A stretch of DNA of 64,000 bases from an uncultured bacterium (GTDB lineage Bacteria; Bacillota; Clostridia; Oscillospirales; Oscillospiraceae), in assembly GCA_949293245.1 (NCBI GenBank), contig CASFCS010000014.1, positions 1 to 64,000 on the forward strand, written 5' to 3'. Of the stretch, positions 39,903 through 48,931 are shown one piece after another (the first letter of the stretch is position 1; the number at the start of each line of letters is the position of its first letter). The notes below the pieces were generated by a model. That model saw only the letters and a program-made list of their open reading frames with translations, did not search any database and was not told where the DNA came from. Both the position numbers and the translations under genes were made by a program.

Positions 39903-40468
39903 TGTCCAACATCTCCTTTGTCTAATAAACAGATCATTCTGATCTCATCCGCATAGTGTCCGTCCCCCTGCCGCACCGCCCGTGGGATGCGCCCGCAGGG
40001 TACAAAGCCCATTTTTTCATACAGCGCCATGGCCCGGCGGTTTCCCTCCACCACCAGCAGCTCCACCTGGATGCAGCCCAGGGCCCTGGCAGCCTTCAGA
40101 TGCTCTCGCAGCATGGCGGTGCCCAGCCCCAGGCCCCACACCTTTCGGCGCAGGGCGATGGAGACCAGAGCCCGGTGGCGCAGCTTGCGCCTGGGGTCCA
40201 CGGACAGCTGGCTCATCCCAACCGGCTCCTCCCCCACCCAGGCGGTGAGCAGCAGGTCCAGCGGGGAGCGGTTCCGGCTGTGGAGATACTCCCGCTGTCC
40301 CTCCGGCTCCTCCTCCAGCTCGTCCGGGAAGAGGATGAGATGCTCGCTCTCCCGGTAGGTGTGCCGGCGCATCTCCAGCAGAGCCGCTGCGTCCTCTTTC
40401 GGCCGGGGGGTGCGCAGCAGGCAGGACGTGCCGTCCCGCAGACACACCGTACTCGCCTTCCACTCCAT
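39899..40468 (-). CDS. GNAT-family N-acetyltransferase
   Basis: The 189-residue protein has the GNAT fold. Acetyl-CoA-binding residues lie in RRKVWGLGLGTAMLREHLKAA (a variant of the Q/RxxGxG/A motif) and ELLVVEGNRRAMALYEKMGF forms the C-terminal motif. The pattern resembles RimI/RimL-like or aminoglycoside-type acetyltransferases, but the substrate cannot be read from sequence. It lies six bases after the TIM-barrel gene and overlaps the peptidase gene, so it belongs to one operon. Confidence 0.9.
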   Translation of the reverse strand: MEWKASTVCLRDGTSCLLRTPRPKEDAAALLEMRRHTYRESEHLILFPDELEEEPEGQREYLHSRNRSPLDLLLTAWVGEEPVGMSQLSVDPRRKLRHRALVSIALRRKVWGLGLGTAMLREHLKAARALGCIQVELLVVEGNRRAMALYEKMGFVPCGRIPRAVRQGDGHYADEIRMICLLDKGDVGQ

Positions 40469-40474
40469 GGCCTC

Positions 40475-41329
40475 TCACCCCTGCTCCAGGCAGGAAGTGT
40501 ACAGCCCCTTCATCTCCAGGGCGTCCCTGGCCTGGGTGCCGGCGGACTCACAGATGAAGGTGGGGCTCCACCCCCGGCGGGCCACCTCCGCCATCAGAGG
40601 GGCGGGGTCGGGGCCGAAGTCGGCCTGGTCAAAGGTCAGGTGCATCTTCTCCCCGCCGTTGGGGGTGAAGGCAATCTTGGAGAAGTGGCTGTGGAAGTTC
40701 CGGGCCCGGTCCTCCCCCAGCACCTCCTGAATGCGGTCCAGCATCCTCACGCAGGCCTCCCGGCCCTCCAGCTCCCCCAGGGAGCGGGCGTAGAGGTGGC
40801 CGAAGTCCACGCAGGGCACCAGCCGCTCATCCAGGGTGCACAGCTCCAGCACCTCGTCCAGGTCCCCCAGCTGGTTGATCTTGCCCATGGTCTCGGGACA
40901 CAGGGCGATGTGGCCGTAGCCCGCAGTGTCGCAGGCGGCCACCACCTCCCTCAGGGCGGGGCGGGCAATGTCCATGGCCTCCCGCCGGGTGCGCTTCATC
41001 AGGGCCCCGGAGTGGATCACCACCCGGCCGGCCCCCATCCAGTCCGCCGCCCGGCAGGCGGCGGTGATATAGCCGATGGTCTTTTGCAGGCTGGACCGAT
41101 CGGGGTTGGCCAGGTTGATGAAATAGGGGGCGTGGAGGGACAGGGTGATCCCCGCCTCCTGTGCCGCTCCTCCGATCTTCCGGGCGGTACTCTCCCCCAC
41201 GCTGACCCCCTTGCCGCACTGGTACTCGTAGCACTCCAGCCCCATCTCTGCCAGCCACCCCGGGGCCTGGACAGAGGAGCGGTAGGGGAAGTCCTCCGAA
41301 TTGCCCGCCGGGCCGAACCTGGCCCTCAC
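40475..41329 (-). CDS. TIM-barrel protein, endonuclease IV / sugar-isomerase-like
   Basis: The 284-residue protein is an AP-endonuclease-2-type TIM barrel. Typical metal-ligand strands are SLHAPYFINLA, VVIHSGALM, ALCPETMGK, CVDFGHLYAR, FHSHFSKIAFT and FICESAGTQARDA. Spacing fits the endonuclease IV superfamily, but it is closer to the uncharacterised single-barrel branch than to true Nfo. The GTG start at 41329 overlaps the YqeG stop (GTGA). DNA repair or sugar-phosphate isomerisation are both possible. Confidence 0.85.
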   Translation of the reverse strand: MRARFGPAGNSEDFPYRSSVQAPGWLAEMGLECYEYQCGKGVSVGESTARKIGGAAQEAGITLSLHAPYFINLANPDRSSLQKTIGYITAACRAADWMGAGRVVIHSGALMKRTRREAMDIARPALREVVAACDTAGYGHIALCPETMGKINQLGDLDEVLELCTLDERLVPCVDFGHLYARSLGELEGREACVRMLDRIQEVLGEDRARNFHSHFSKIAFTPNGGEKMHLTFDQADFGPDPAPLMAEVARRGWSPTFICESAGTQARDALEMKGLYTSCLEQG

Positions 41330-41859
41330 GCCTCCACCTCGCCCCGCAGGGGGAAGTGGGCGGCGGTCCTCCCCTTCCCTGCCGCCCGGAAGGGCAGCTC
41401 CACGGCGTAGCGCAGAAAGCGGAAGGGATTTCCAAACTCAATGGGCCGCACCAGACACACCGGCACCCCGGCGATGCGGGCCCCCAGGCAATCGGTAAAC
41501 AGCTGGTCCCCCAGCATGATGGCCTCGTGGGGTTGGCAGCCCATCTGCTCCAGGGCCTTATAGTATCCCCCCGGCTTGGGCTTGCCCGCGTGGCGGATGT
41601 AGGGCACCCCCAGGGCCTGGCAGAACTGTGGCACCCGCTTGCTCTTGCGGCTGTTGGACACCACGAACAGCTCCATCCCCAGCCCCCGCAGGCGGGTCAG
41701 CCAGTCCGTCAGGGCCTGGTCGGGCATCCCCTCGGAGTAGGGGATGAGGGTATTGTCCAGATCGGCCAGCACCAGGCGCACCCCGCGGCGGGCCAGGGCC
41801 TCGTAGTCCAGGTCGTAGATGCTGGGACACACGCCGTCCGGGATCAAGGAAAAGGGCAC
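41326..41859 (-). CDS. YqeG-family HAD phosphatase
   Basis: The 177-residue protein is a HAD IIIA hydrolase of the YqeG family. The nucleophile motif is VLADLDNTLIPY, motif II is VVSNSRKSK, and KPKPGGYYKAL with MLGDQLFTDCLGA forms motifs III and IV. The start is taken as GTG 41859 (VPFSLIPDGVCPS) with GAGGTG five bases upstream. This matches the family length of about 170. An upstream frame extending to 41985 has no ribosome-binding site. Substrate unknown; related to mitochondrial phosphatidylglycerophosphate phosphatase. Confidence 0.9.
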   Translation of the reverse strand: MPFSLIPDGVCPSIYDLDYEALARRGVRLVLADLDNTLIPYSEGMPDQALTDWLTRLRGLGMELFVVSNSRKSKRVPQFCQALGVPYIRHAGKPKPGGYYKALEQMGCQPHEAIMLGDQLFTDCLGARIAGVPVCLVRPIEFGNPFRFLRYAVELPFRAAGKGRTAAHFPLRGEVEA

Positions 41860-42017
41860 AAAATCACCTCGTTTTGCCGTCCCCTCCGGGAGGGGACAGG
41901 TTCTAATGTCCCCCGCGGAGACATATGCTCTGCAGAGGGCCTCAGTCCCCCGGTTTTCCGGGGTCTGCAGGCTGCATTGTATCACGTTTGGTACTGTGAG
42001 ACAAGGGGGTCCCTGCT
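41860..42017. other. Divergent intergenic region
   Basis: Separates the divergent YqeG and GH18-like genes. It holds hairpins GTCCCCTCC/GGAGGGGAC (41879-41898) and CCCCCGG/CCGGGG. No clear promoter or known riboswitch was recognised. Confidence 0.4.
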
Positions 42018-42797
42018 GTGAACCAAAAATCCACCCTGATCCTCACCGCCCCGCCGGAGTACACCGCCCGGGCGGTGACCGCCGGTCTCCCGGTGGCCCA
42101 CCTGGCCTACCGCCTGGGCAGCGGCGGGCAGCTGCTGCGCGCCCAGCTCCCTGTCGCCCTCCGGGGCGGGCTGATGGCCCTGGACTGCGTGGGCTATCAG
42201 GGAGGCGGAGACGGGGATGCCTTCTGCCAGGCGGTGCTGCGGGAGTGCGCCGCCCGCAAGTTCGACGGGGTGCTGTGCGACTTCGAGGGGGAGGCCGCCC
42301 CCCGGTGCCTTCCCCTCCTCCGCCCCCTGGCCCGGGCCCTGGCCCAGCGGGGCTGGCCCCTCTATGTGCCGGAGGTCCTGGCCCAGGCGGGGGGCCGGAC
42401 CCGGGTGCTCATCTCCTCCGCCATCAGCGGCGGCACTCTGCGCCAGCGCCTGGCGGAGGCCCTGGAGCTCTACGGCGCGGAGCGGGTGGCCCTGGCGGCA
42501 GAGCGCACCGCCGAGGACTTCCTCCTCCCCGCCCGCCAGGGGGCTGGGGTCCCCCTGGCGCCGGGGGAGCTGGAGGGGCTGGCCGCCAGGCTCCATCCCG
42601 CCCGCCACTTCTCCCCGGAGCTGTGCGCCCACTACTTCACCTATCTGGACCGGCAGGGACGGGCCCACTTCGTTTTGTACGACGACGACGAGAGCATGGC
42701 CGCCAAGGTGCGCCAGGCCCGGGAAACCGGGGTGCGCCACCTGGTCCTCCCCTACCCCGGGGTGGCAAGCTGCCTGGAGGCGGTGCGGCGGGGGTAG
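42018..42797 (+). CDS. GH18-like TIM-barrel protein
   Basis: The 259-residue protein resembles the glycosyl hydrolase 18 fold. The motif FDGVLCDFEGE matches the GH18 signature DGxDxDxE in its last Asp and catalytic Glu but has Leu in place of the first inner Asp. The C-terminal pattern FVLYDDDESMAAKVRQARETGVRHLVL is typical of GH18 and spore-germination (YaaH/YdhD-like) proteins. No signal peptide or LysM domain is present, so it is probably cytoplasmic, which is odd for a chitinase-like enzyme. GTG start at 42018, eight bases after AAGGGGG. Activity is uncertain. Confidence 0.78.
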   Translation: MNQKSTLILTAPPEYTARAVTAGLPVAHLAYRLGSGGQLLRAQLPVALRGGLMALDCVGYQGGGDGDAFCQAVLRECAARKFDGVLCDFEGEAAPRCLPLLRPLARALAQRGWPLYVPEVLAQAGGRTRVLISSAISGGTLRQRLAEALELYGAERVALAAERTAEDFLLPARQGAGVPLAPGELEGLAARLHPARHFSPELCAHYFTYLDRQGRAHFVLYDDDESMAAKVRQARETGVRHLVLPYPGVASCLEAVRRG

Positions 42798-42803
42798 ACA
42801 AGA

Positions 42804-42841
42804 AAACCGCAAGGCGGGGAAAACTCCCAGCCTTGCGGTTT
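42804..42841. terminator. Bidirectional terminator between the GH18-like gene and rpsU
   Basis: AAACCGCAAGG pairs with CCTTGCGGTTT over a 16-base loop containing GGGA/TCCC; convergent genes. Confidence 0.82.
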
Positions 42842-42851
42842 GTCGCTTTTC

Positions 42852-43034
42852 TTAGTAGAACTTCTTTCTGTTCTTCCGGGCAGCCTCGCTCTTCTTGCGC
42901 CGCTTGACGCTGGGGCTGTCGTAGTACTCGCGCTTACGAACTTCCGCCAACACGCCGGACTTGGCGCAGCTGCGCTTGAAACGCTTGAGGGCGCTCTCCA
43001 GAGACTCGTTTTCCCGCACATGGATTTCCGACAT
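42852..43034 (-). CDS. rpsU: 30S ribosomal protein S21
   Basis: The 60-residue basic protein [20 protein letters not shown] is S21, a small-subunit protein needed for initiation. It ends with the basic [16 protein letters not shown]. Start ATG 43034 follows GGAGGGAGG; the frame upstream is not translated. It has a perfect consensus promoter (see below), in keeping with high expression. Confidence 0.97.
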   Translation of the reverse strand: MSEIHVRENESLESALKRFKRSCAKSGVLAEVRKREYYDSPSVKRRKKSEAARKNRKKFY

Positions 43035-43110
43035 TCTATTTCCCTCCCTCCGAGGTGTCCGGCTTGATCCGGGACACTTTAAGGGCCATAATGATGGCTT
43101 TAACATTGCT

Positions 43111-43139
43111 ATTATATGCAATATTTTCTGACTTGTCAA
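43111..43139 (-). promoter_or_regulatory. Consensus rpsU promoter
   Basis: Minus-strand TTGACA (43134-43139) and TATAAT (43111-43116) are separated by exactly 17 bases; both boxes are perfect. The leader to the start codon is about 70 bases. Confidence 0.92.
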
Positions 43140-43191
43140 GAGTGCTTTTCATTTCTTCGACGGGTTTTCTGCCGGACCCGGGGCGGGGCCG

Positions 43192-45522
43192 TCAGCCCTG
43201 AGGCTTGAAGATCAGGTTCACCAGCTTGTTCTTCACCAGGATGGTCTTTACATGGGCCATGCCGGCGGAGAACTTCTGCACCTTGGGGTCAGCCATGGCG
43301 GCAGCCACCACGGCGGCCTCGTCGCTGTCGGCGGGGACCACGATGTTGGCCCGCAGCTTGCCGTTGACCTGCACCGCCATCTGCACCTCCGCCAGGCGGG
43401 TCTTGGCCTCGTCATAGGCGGGCCAGGGCTGCTGGCAGGCCATGCCGTCGGCGGCAAAGCCCAGGGTCTCCCACAGCTCCTCCACCATGTGGGGGGCGAA
43501 GGGGGCGAGCAGCAGCAGCAGGGTGCGGTAGTCCCCCTTGGAGCAGCCGTTCTGGTAGAAGTCGTTCACCAGGGCCATGAGGGCGGCGATGGCGGTGTTG
43601 AACTTCATGGCCTCGATGTCGTCGGACACCTTCTTGATGGCACGGTGGATGGCCCCCTCGTTGACGGCGGTGTAGTCCATGCCGTCGGTGAGCTGCTCAG
43701 ACAGGTTCCACACCCGGTCCAGGAAGCGCTTGCAGCCCTTCACGGCGTTGTCGCTCCAGGCGGCGGCCTTCTCAAAGTCGCCGATGAACATGATATACAG
43801 GCGCATGGTGTCCGCGCCGTACTGTGCCACCACGTCGTTGGGGTTGATGACGTTGCCCCGGCTCTTGGACATCTTCTCGCCGCCCTCCCCCAGGATCATG
43901 CCGTGGGAGGTGCGCTTGTGGTAGAGGGGACCAGTACTTGAGGGCCTCCTTGGAGGCCAGGGCGGTGTCGTTGTGGGGGTCCATATACCGCAGGAAGTAC
44001 CAGCTGGACCCGGCCCACTGGGGCATGGTGTCGGTCTCCCGCTTGGCGGCGCCGCCGCAGCAGGGGCAGGTGGTGTTCACCCAGTCGGTCATCTTGGACA
44101 GGGGGGACTCCCCGTCGTCGGTGGGCTCATAGCTCTCCACGTCGGGCAGCAACAGGGGCAGCTGGTCCTCGCTGAGGGGCTGCCAGCCGCACTTGTCGCA
44201 CCACACCATGGGGATGGGCTCGCCCCAGTACCGCTGGCGGGAGAACACCCAGTCCCGCAGCTTGTAGTTCACCTTGGCCGTGCCGATGCCCTTCTCCTCC
44301 AGCCACTTGGTGTGGTGATGGCGGGGATAGCGTCTTTGACGGTCAGGCCGTTGAGGAAGTCGGAGTTGACCATGATGCCCGTCTCGTCCTTGGCGGTGAA
44401 GGCGGCTTTCTGCACGTCCTCGCCGCCCGAGACCACCTCAATGATCTCGCAGCCGAACTTCTTGGCAAACTCCCAGTCCCGGTCGTCGTGGGCGGGGACA
44501 GCCATGATGGCGCCAGTGCCGTAGGTGGCCAGGACGTAGTCCGAGATGAAAATGGGGATCTCCTTACCGTTCACCGGGTTGATTCCCTTCACCCCGTCCA
44601 GACATACGCCGGTCTTCTCCTTGTTGAGCTCGGTGCGCTCCAGGTCGGACTTGGAGGCGGCGGCTCTCTGGTAGGCCGTCACCTCGTCGGCGTTTTTCAG
44701 CAGGGGCATCCACTTCTTCACCAGCTCGTGCTCCGGGGAGAGCACCATGTAGGTGGCGCCGAAGAGGGTGTCGGGCCGGGTGGTGAACACCACGATGTCG
44801 TCCCCGGCGGTGGCCTTGAAGGTGACCTCCGCGCCGGTGGACCGGCCGATCCAGTTCTTCTGCTGGATCTTCACCCGCTCGATGAAATCCAGGTCGTCCA
44901 GATCGTCAATGAGCCGCTGGGCGTACTCGGTGATCTTCAGCATCCACTGGGATTTCTCCTTGCGGATGACGGGGGCGCCGCAGCGCTCGCACACGCCCTC
45001 CACCACCTCCTCGTTGGCCAGGACGCACTTGCAGGAGGTGCACCAGTTCACGGGCATGGTGGTCTTGTAGGCCAGACCGTGCTTGTAGAGCTGGAGGAAG
45101 ATCCACTGGGTCCACTTATAGTAGCTGGGGTCGGTGGTGTTGACCTCCCGGTCCCAGTCGAAGGAATAGCCCAGCATCTGCAGCTGCTTGCGGAAGTTGA
45201 CAATGTTGTCGTGGGTCACCTTGGCGGGGTGGATGTGGTTTTTGATGGCGTAGTTCTCCGTGGGCAGGCCGAAGGCGTCGTAGCCCATGGGAAAGAGGAC
45301 ATTAAAGCCGTCCATCCGCTTTTTCCGGGCCACCACGTCCATGGCGGTATAGGGCCGGGCGTGGCCCACATGGAGCCCCTGGCCGGAGGGGTAGGGGAAC
45401 TCTACCAGGGCATAAAACTTGGGCTTTTCGCTGTGGTTCTCGGTCTTGTAGACCCCGGTCTCCAGCCATTTCTTCTGCCACTTGGGCTCGATGGCGGCAA
45501 AATCATACTTCAAATCTCTCAC
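43192..45522 (-). pseudogene. leuS: Leucyl-tRNA synthetase, broken by a frameshift and an internal deletion
   Basis: Three frames together spell LeuRS. The first (45522 to about 44315) runs from [19 protein letters not shown] with the HIGH motif [12 protein letters not shown] and the editing domain to DAIPAITT. Near 44305-44320 the frame shifts by one base and continues [19 protein letters not shown] to KEALKYWSP. Near 43930 about 35-40 residues expected here (the [22 protein letters not shown] region) are missing, and the frame shifts again into [23 protein letters not shown], then the anticodon domain to 43192. The catalytic KMSKS and HIGH motifs survive. An essential gene with two lesions suggests assembly error or a second functional copy. 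Confidence 0.9.
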
Positions 45523-45609
45523 GCTTCCTGTTCAAAGAATCCTCCGCCCCCGGCGGAGAGGCGGCCTGGGGCCGCGGGTACAGCAGGGGATATGGGCTCA
45601 ATGGACAAT

Positions 45610-45638
45610 ATTATACTGAACTGATCCGCCAAATGCAA
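45610..45638 (-). promoter_or_regulatory. leuS promoter
   Basis: Minus-strand TTGCAT (45633-45638) and TATAAT (45610-45615) are 17 bases apart. The 80-base leader lacks a T-box motif. Confidence 0.78.
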
Positions 45639-45657
45639 GCAAAAAGCGCTCCCCTTC

Positions 45658-46830
45658 TCAGATCCGGGCCACGCCGGAGCGGCGGGCGGCCTGGGCCACC
45701 GCGGCGGCCACCGCGTCCTTCACCCGGGGATCGAAGGCCTCAGGCAGGATGCGGTCCACGCTCAGCTCCTCCGGGGAGACCAGGTCCGCCAGGGCGTAGG
45801 CCGCGGCGATCTTCATCTCGTCGTTGATGTCCCGGGCCCGCACATCCAGGGCCCCGCGGAAAATGCCGGGGAAGGCCAGCACGTTGTTCACCTGGTTGGG
45901 GAAGTCGCTGCGGCCGGTGGCCACCACCAGGGCCCCGGCAGCCTTGGCCTGGTCGGGGAAGATCTCGGGTGTGGGGTTGGCGCAGGCGAAGATGATGGGG
46001 TCCTTGGCCATGGAGCGCACCATGTCCGGCGTAAGCACCCCGGGGCCGGAGACACCGATGAACACATCCGCCCCCCGGATGACCTCCTCCAGGGTGCCGG
46101 CCCGGCGCTCCGGGTTGGAGATGCGGGCCATCTCCGCCTTCACGGCGTTGAGCCCCTCCCGCCCCTGGTAGATGGCGCCGGCCCGGTCGGTCATAATCAC
46201 GTCCCGCAGGCCCATGGCCATCAGCAGCCGGATAATGGCCACGCCGGCGGCCCCGGCGCCGGAGGTGACCACCCGCACCTGGGAGAGCTCCTTCCCCGCC
46301 AGCTTCAGGGCATTGATCATCCCCGCCAGGGTGATGACGGCGGTGCCGTGCTGGTCGTCGTGGAAAATGGGGATGTCGCAGCACTCCTTCAGCCGCGCCT
46401 CGATCTCAAAGCACCGGGGAGCGGAGATGTCCTCCAGATTTACCCCGCCGAAGGAGCCCGCCAGCAGGCGCACGGTATTGACGATCTCGTCCACGTCCTT
46501 GGAGCGGACGCACAGGGGGATGGCGTCCACATCGCCGAAGGCCTTGAACAGGACGCACTTGCCCTCCATCACCGGCATGCCCGCCTCGGGGCCGATGTCC
46601 CCCAGGCCCAGTACGGCCGTGCCGTCGGTAACCACCGCCACGGTGTTCCACCGGCGGGTGAGGTCATAGCTCTTGTCCACGTCCTTCTGGATCTCCAGGC
46701 AGGGCTGGGCCACGCCGGGGGTGTAGGCCAGGGAGAGGGCCTCCTTGCTGTCCACCGCCGCACGGGGGGTGACCTCCAGCTTGCCCCGGAGGGCGTAGTG
46801 CATCTTCAAAGATTCTTCCGCATAGTTCAT
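45658..46830 (-). CDS. NAD(P)-dependent malic enzyme
   Basis: The 390-residue enzyme oxidatively decarboxylates malate to pyruvate. It is the short bacterial form. Recognisable blocks are YTPGVAQPCLEI, VTDGTAVLGLGDIGPEAGMPVMEGK, FHDDQHGTAVITLAG (metal Asp) and the nucleotide-binding VVTSGAGAAGVAIIRLL, followed by FACANPTPEIFP. Start ATG 46830 (MNYAEESLKMHYALRGK) has AAGGAG nine bases upstream; longer frames run through the terminator and rsfS. Cofactor preference is not decidable by eye. It lies between its own upstream region and leuS. Confidence 0.95.
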   Translation of the reverse strand: MNYAEESLKMHYALRGKLEVTPRAAVDSKEALSLAYTPGVAQPCLEIQKDVDKSYDLTRRWNTVAVVTDGTAVLGLGDIGPEAGMPVMEGKCVLFKAFGDVDAIPLCVRSKDVDEIVNTVRLLAGSFGGVNLEDISAPRCFEIEARLKECCDIPIFHDDQHGTAVITLAGMINALKLAGKELSQVRVVTSGAGAAGVAIIRLLMAMGLRDVIMTDRAGAIYQGREGLNAVKAEMARISNPERRAGTLEEVIRGADVFIGVSGPGVLTPDMVRSMAKDPIIFACANPTPEIFPDQAKAAGALVVATGRSDFPNQVNNVLAFPGIFRGALDVRARDINDEMKIAAAYALADLVSPEELSVDRILPEAFDPRVKDAVAAAVAQAARRSGVARI

Positions 46831-46895
46831 GGTCAATGTCTCCTTCACTCTCCCGCCGGGCGGGGAATTGGTAGTATGGGGTTTTCCCGGGAAAT

Positions 46896-46934
46896 CGCGA
46901 AAGGGAGATGCCCTCAGGCCATCTCCCTTTCGCG
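46896..46934 (-). terminator. Terminator downstream of rsfS
   Basis: CGCGAAAGGGAGATG pairs perfectly with its complement (15 bp) over a 9-base loop, three bases after the rsfS stop codon. Confidence 0.82.
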
Positions 46935-46937
46935 GGT

Positions 46938-47297
46938 TCAGGTTGTCAGCATGGAGGAAATGTCCACCGGCGCGGCGTCGTTCCACAGCCGCTCCAGGTC
47001 GTAGAAATTCCGGGCCTCCTCGGTGAAGATGTGGACCACCACGCTGGAGTAGTCCATGAGCACCCAGGTGCCCTCCCGGTGGCCCTCCACATGGTGGGGC
47101 TCCTCCCCCAGGCGGCTGAGGCTGTCCTCCACCGCGTCGGTCAGGGCCTTGAGCTGGGTGTTGGAGGTGCCGGTACACAGCACGAAATAATCCGCCAGGG
47201 TGGTAAGCTCCGACGTGTTGAGCAGGGCGATCTCCTTGCCCTTCTTGCTGTCCAGGGCCTGTACAATGGCCCGGGCCAGTTCCTGCGAATCCATCAT
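46938..47297 (-). CDS. rsfS: Ribosome silencing factor RsfS
   Basis: The 119-residue protein binds L14 and blocks subunit joining when nutrients are short. Family residues are LARAIVQALDSKKGKEIALLN, LADYFVLCTGTSNTQLKAL and the conserved GTWVLMDYSSVVVHIFTEEAR with its D/W/Y core. ATG 47297 lies nine bases after AAGGAG. It ends a run nadD-LCP-rsfS, a common order in Clostridia. Confidence 0.96.
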   Translation of the reverse strand: MMDSQELARAIVQALDSKKGKEIALLNTSELTTLADYFVLCTGTSNTQLKALTDAVEDSLSRLGEEPHHVEGHREGTWVLMDYSSVVVHIFTEEARNFYDLERLWNDAAPVDISSMLTT

Positions 47298-47334
47298 GGA
47301 TACGGTCTCCTTTCCTGTGGTGTGGCGGGCGCCA

Positions 47335-48924
47335 TCACGCCGCGCTCTCCCCTGTCCCCGCTGCGCCAGACTCCGCCGGGCTGCTGGGAGAGGGAGAGGG
47401 ACTGGGCTCCGGCGAGACGCCAGGGTCCGTGGAGGGGGTGGGCTCCGGCGAGACACCGGGATCTGTGGAAGGGGTGGGCTCCGGCGAAACCCCCGGGTCC
47501 GTAGAGGGGGTGGGCTCCGGCGAAACCCCCGGGTCCGTAGAGGGGGTGGGCTCCGGCGAAACCCCCGGGTCCGTAGAGGGGGTGGGCTCCGGCGAGACGC
47601 CGGGATCAGTAGTGGGGGTAGGCTCCGGCGAGACGCCGGGGTCCACAGAGGGGCTGGGCTCCGGCGAGGGGCTGGGAGTGCTGGTACCGCCGCCGGAGGA
47701 GGAACTCCCGCCGGAGGAACTCCCGCCCGAGGACGATCCGCCGGAAGAGCCGCCGGTAACGGCCCCCGAATTCACCGCCAGGGTATAGTTGGAGGTGACG
47801 CTCATCAGCTCCAGCTGAGAGAGGGTCACATCCTCCTCATAGGGATTAAGGTAGAGATTGATGGCCTCCAGCAGCTCGTCCGGGTTGGGCACCACATAGC
47901 TGCCGTAGGTCCCTCTGGGGTACTCCACCGCGGAGCAGGGCATGGTAAAGAAATTGACATTGGCCATGTCCAGCCCACCCACCACAGCGGACTGGCCGAA
48001 CCAGATCAGGTTGGACAAGGACAGGTCGGTCTCCACATACTGCTGGAAGATCCGGGCAAACTCGGGGATCTTGGCCACGTTGCCGATCTGCAGGCACTGC
48101 TGGATCACTGCGGTCATGAAGGACTGCTGGAGCTGGATGCGGCTCAGGTCGCTGCCGTCGCTGGGGGTGCTGACCCCGCCGTTGTTCTTGCGCCAGCGCA
48201 CCACCTGCATGGCGTCGTCCCCGGTAAGCTTGCGGTAGCCCTCGGCCTGGTCGATATAGAGATCCTGGGCGGGGTCGTTGTAGTACATGCGGAAGGGCAC
48301 GTCAAACCACACGCCGCCGATGGCGTCCACCAGCTCGCCCACGGCCTCCCACTCCACCATCACATAGAAGTCGGGGATAAAGCCCACCAGGGAGCCTACC
48401 TCCTCCTTCAGGGCCTGGATGCCCTCCTCGCCGCCGCCGTTGGCGTTGTACACGGAGTTGAGCTTTTTCACGCTCCAGGGCACGTTCACCATGGTGTCCC
48501 GGGGGAGGCTCATACAGTTGAGCTTCTGGTTGGTTACGTCATAGGAGAAGAGCATCATGGTGTCGGTATTGCCGCCGCCGCCGGTGTCTCTGCCCACCAG
48601 CAAAATGGTATAGAAGTCCTCGCTTTTCCGGGTGCCGCTGACCCGGGGCCCGTTGGTCACCACCCCATCTCCCTCCTCCCCGCTGTCGCTGTGAGAGGGA
48701 TTGCTGGGCTGAGGAATGCTGGGACGCACGGAGAGCAGGGTGTTCCAGATCACCACTCCCGACACTGCCAGCACCAGAATAACCGCGCCGACAATACAGG
48801 CTACCCGGATCTTTTTCTCTTTGCTCCACTTTTTCCTGGCTTTTTTCTGATTTGCCGACCCACGCAGCGGTCTGGTCTCCGGTGGCTGCTGGGGACGGTC
48901 GCCGTGATTGGGGTGCTCATTCAT
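47335..48924 (-). CDS. LytR-CpsA-Psr family protein with a repetitive C-terminal tail
   Basis: The 529-residue protein attaches wall polymers (teichoic acid or polysaccharide) to peptidoglycan outside the membrane. A basic cytoplasmic N-terminus and one membrane segment (residues about 40-62, VACIVGAVILVLAVSGVVIW) precede the LCP domain (about 105-360). Catalytic-type Arg/Asp residues are seen in LLVGRDTGGGGNTDTMML, MSLPRDTMVNVP and GDDAMQVVRWRKNN. Ser/Gly-rich residues then lead to seven 12-residue repeats STDPGVSPEPTP, a likely wall-spanning tail. It sits between the nadD-yqeK fusion and rsfS. Confidence 0.93.
   Translation of the reverse strand: MNEHPNHGDRPQQPPETRPLRGSANQKKARKKWSKEKKIRVACIVGAVILVLAVSGVVIWNTLLSVRPSIPQPSNPSHSDSGEEGDGVVTNGPRVSGTRKSEDFYTILLVGRDTGGGGNTDTMMLFSYDVTNQKLNCMSLPRDTMVNVPWSVKKLNSVYNANGGGEEGIQALKEEVGSLVGFIPDFYVMVEWEAVGELVDAIGGVWFDVPFRMYYNDPAQDLYIDQAEGYRKLTGDDAMQVVRWRKNNGGVSTPSDGSDLSRIQLQQSFMTAVIQQCLQIGNVAKIPEFARIFQQYVETDLSLSNLIWFGQSAVVGGLDMANVNFFTMPCSAVEYPRGTYGSYVVPNPDELLEAINLYLNPYEEDVTLSQLELMSVTSNYTLAVNSGAVTGGSSGGSSSGGSSSGGSSSSGGGTSTPSPSPEPSPSVDPGVSPEPTPTTDPGVSPEPTPSTDPGVSPEPTPSTDPGVSPEPTPSTDPGVSPEPTPSTDPGVSPEPTPSTDPGVSPEPSPSPSPSSPAESGAAGTGESAA
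47404..47655 (-). repeat. Seven in-frame 36-bp tandem repeats
   Basis: Units encode DPGVSPEPTPST and are nearly identical in DNA; three central copies look the same. Length variation by slippage would change the tail of the LCP protein without breaking the frame. Coding repeat, not CRISPR. Confidence 0.92.
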
Positions 48925-48931
48925 TTCTTTG

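Noticed and set aside
45523..45657. T-box leader upstream of leuS
   Set aside because: The leader is short and contains no GGTGG-ACCGCG antiterminator sequence.
47404..47655. 36-bp repeats considered as CRISPR or a separate plus-strand gene
   Set aside because: No spacers are present. The minus-strand frame is the tail of a clear LCP protein; the plus-strand frame is its shadow.
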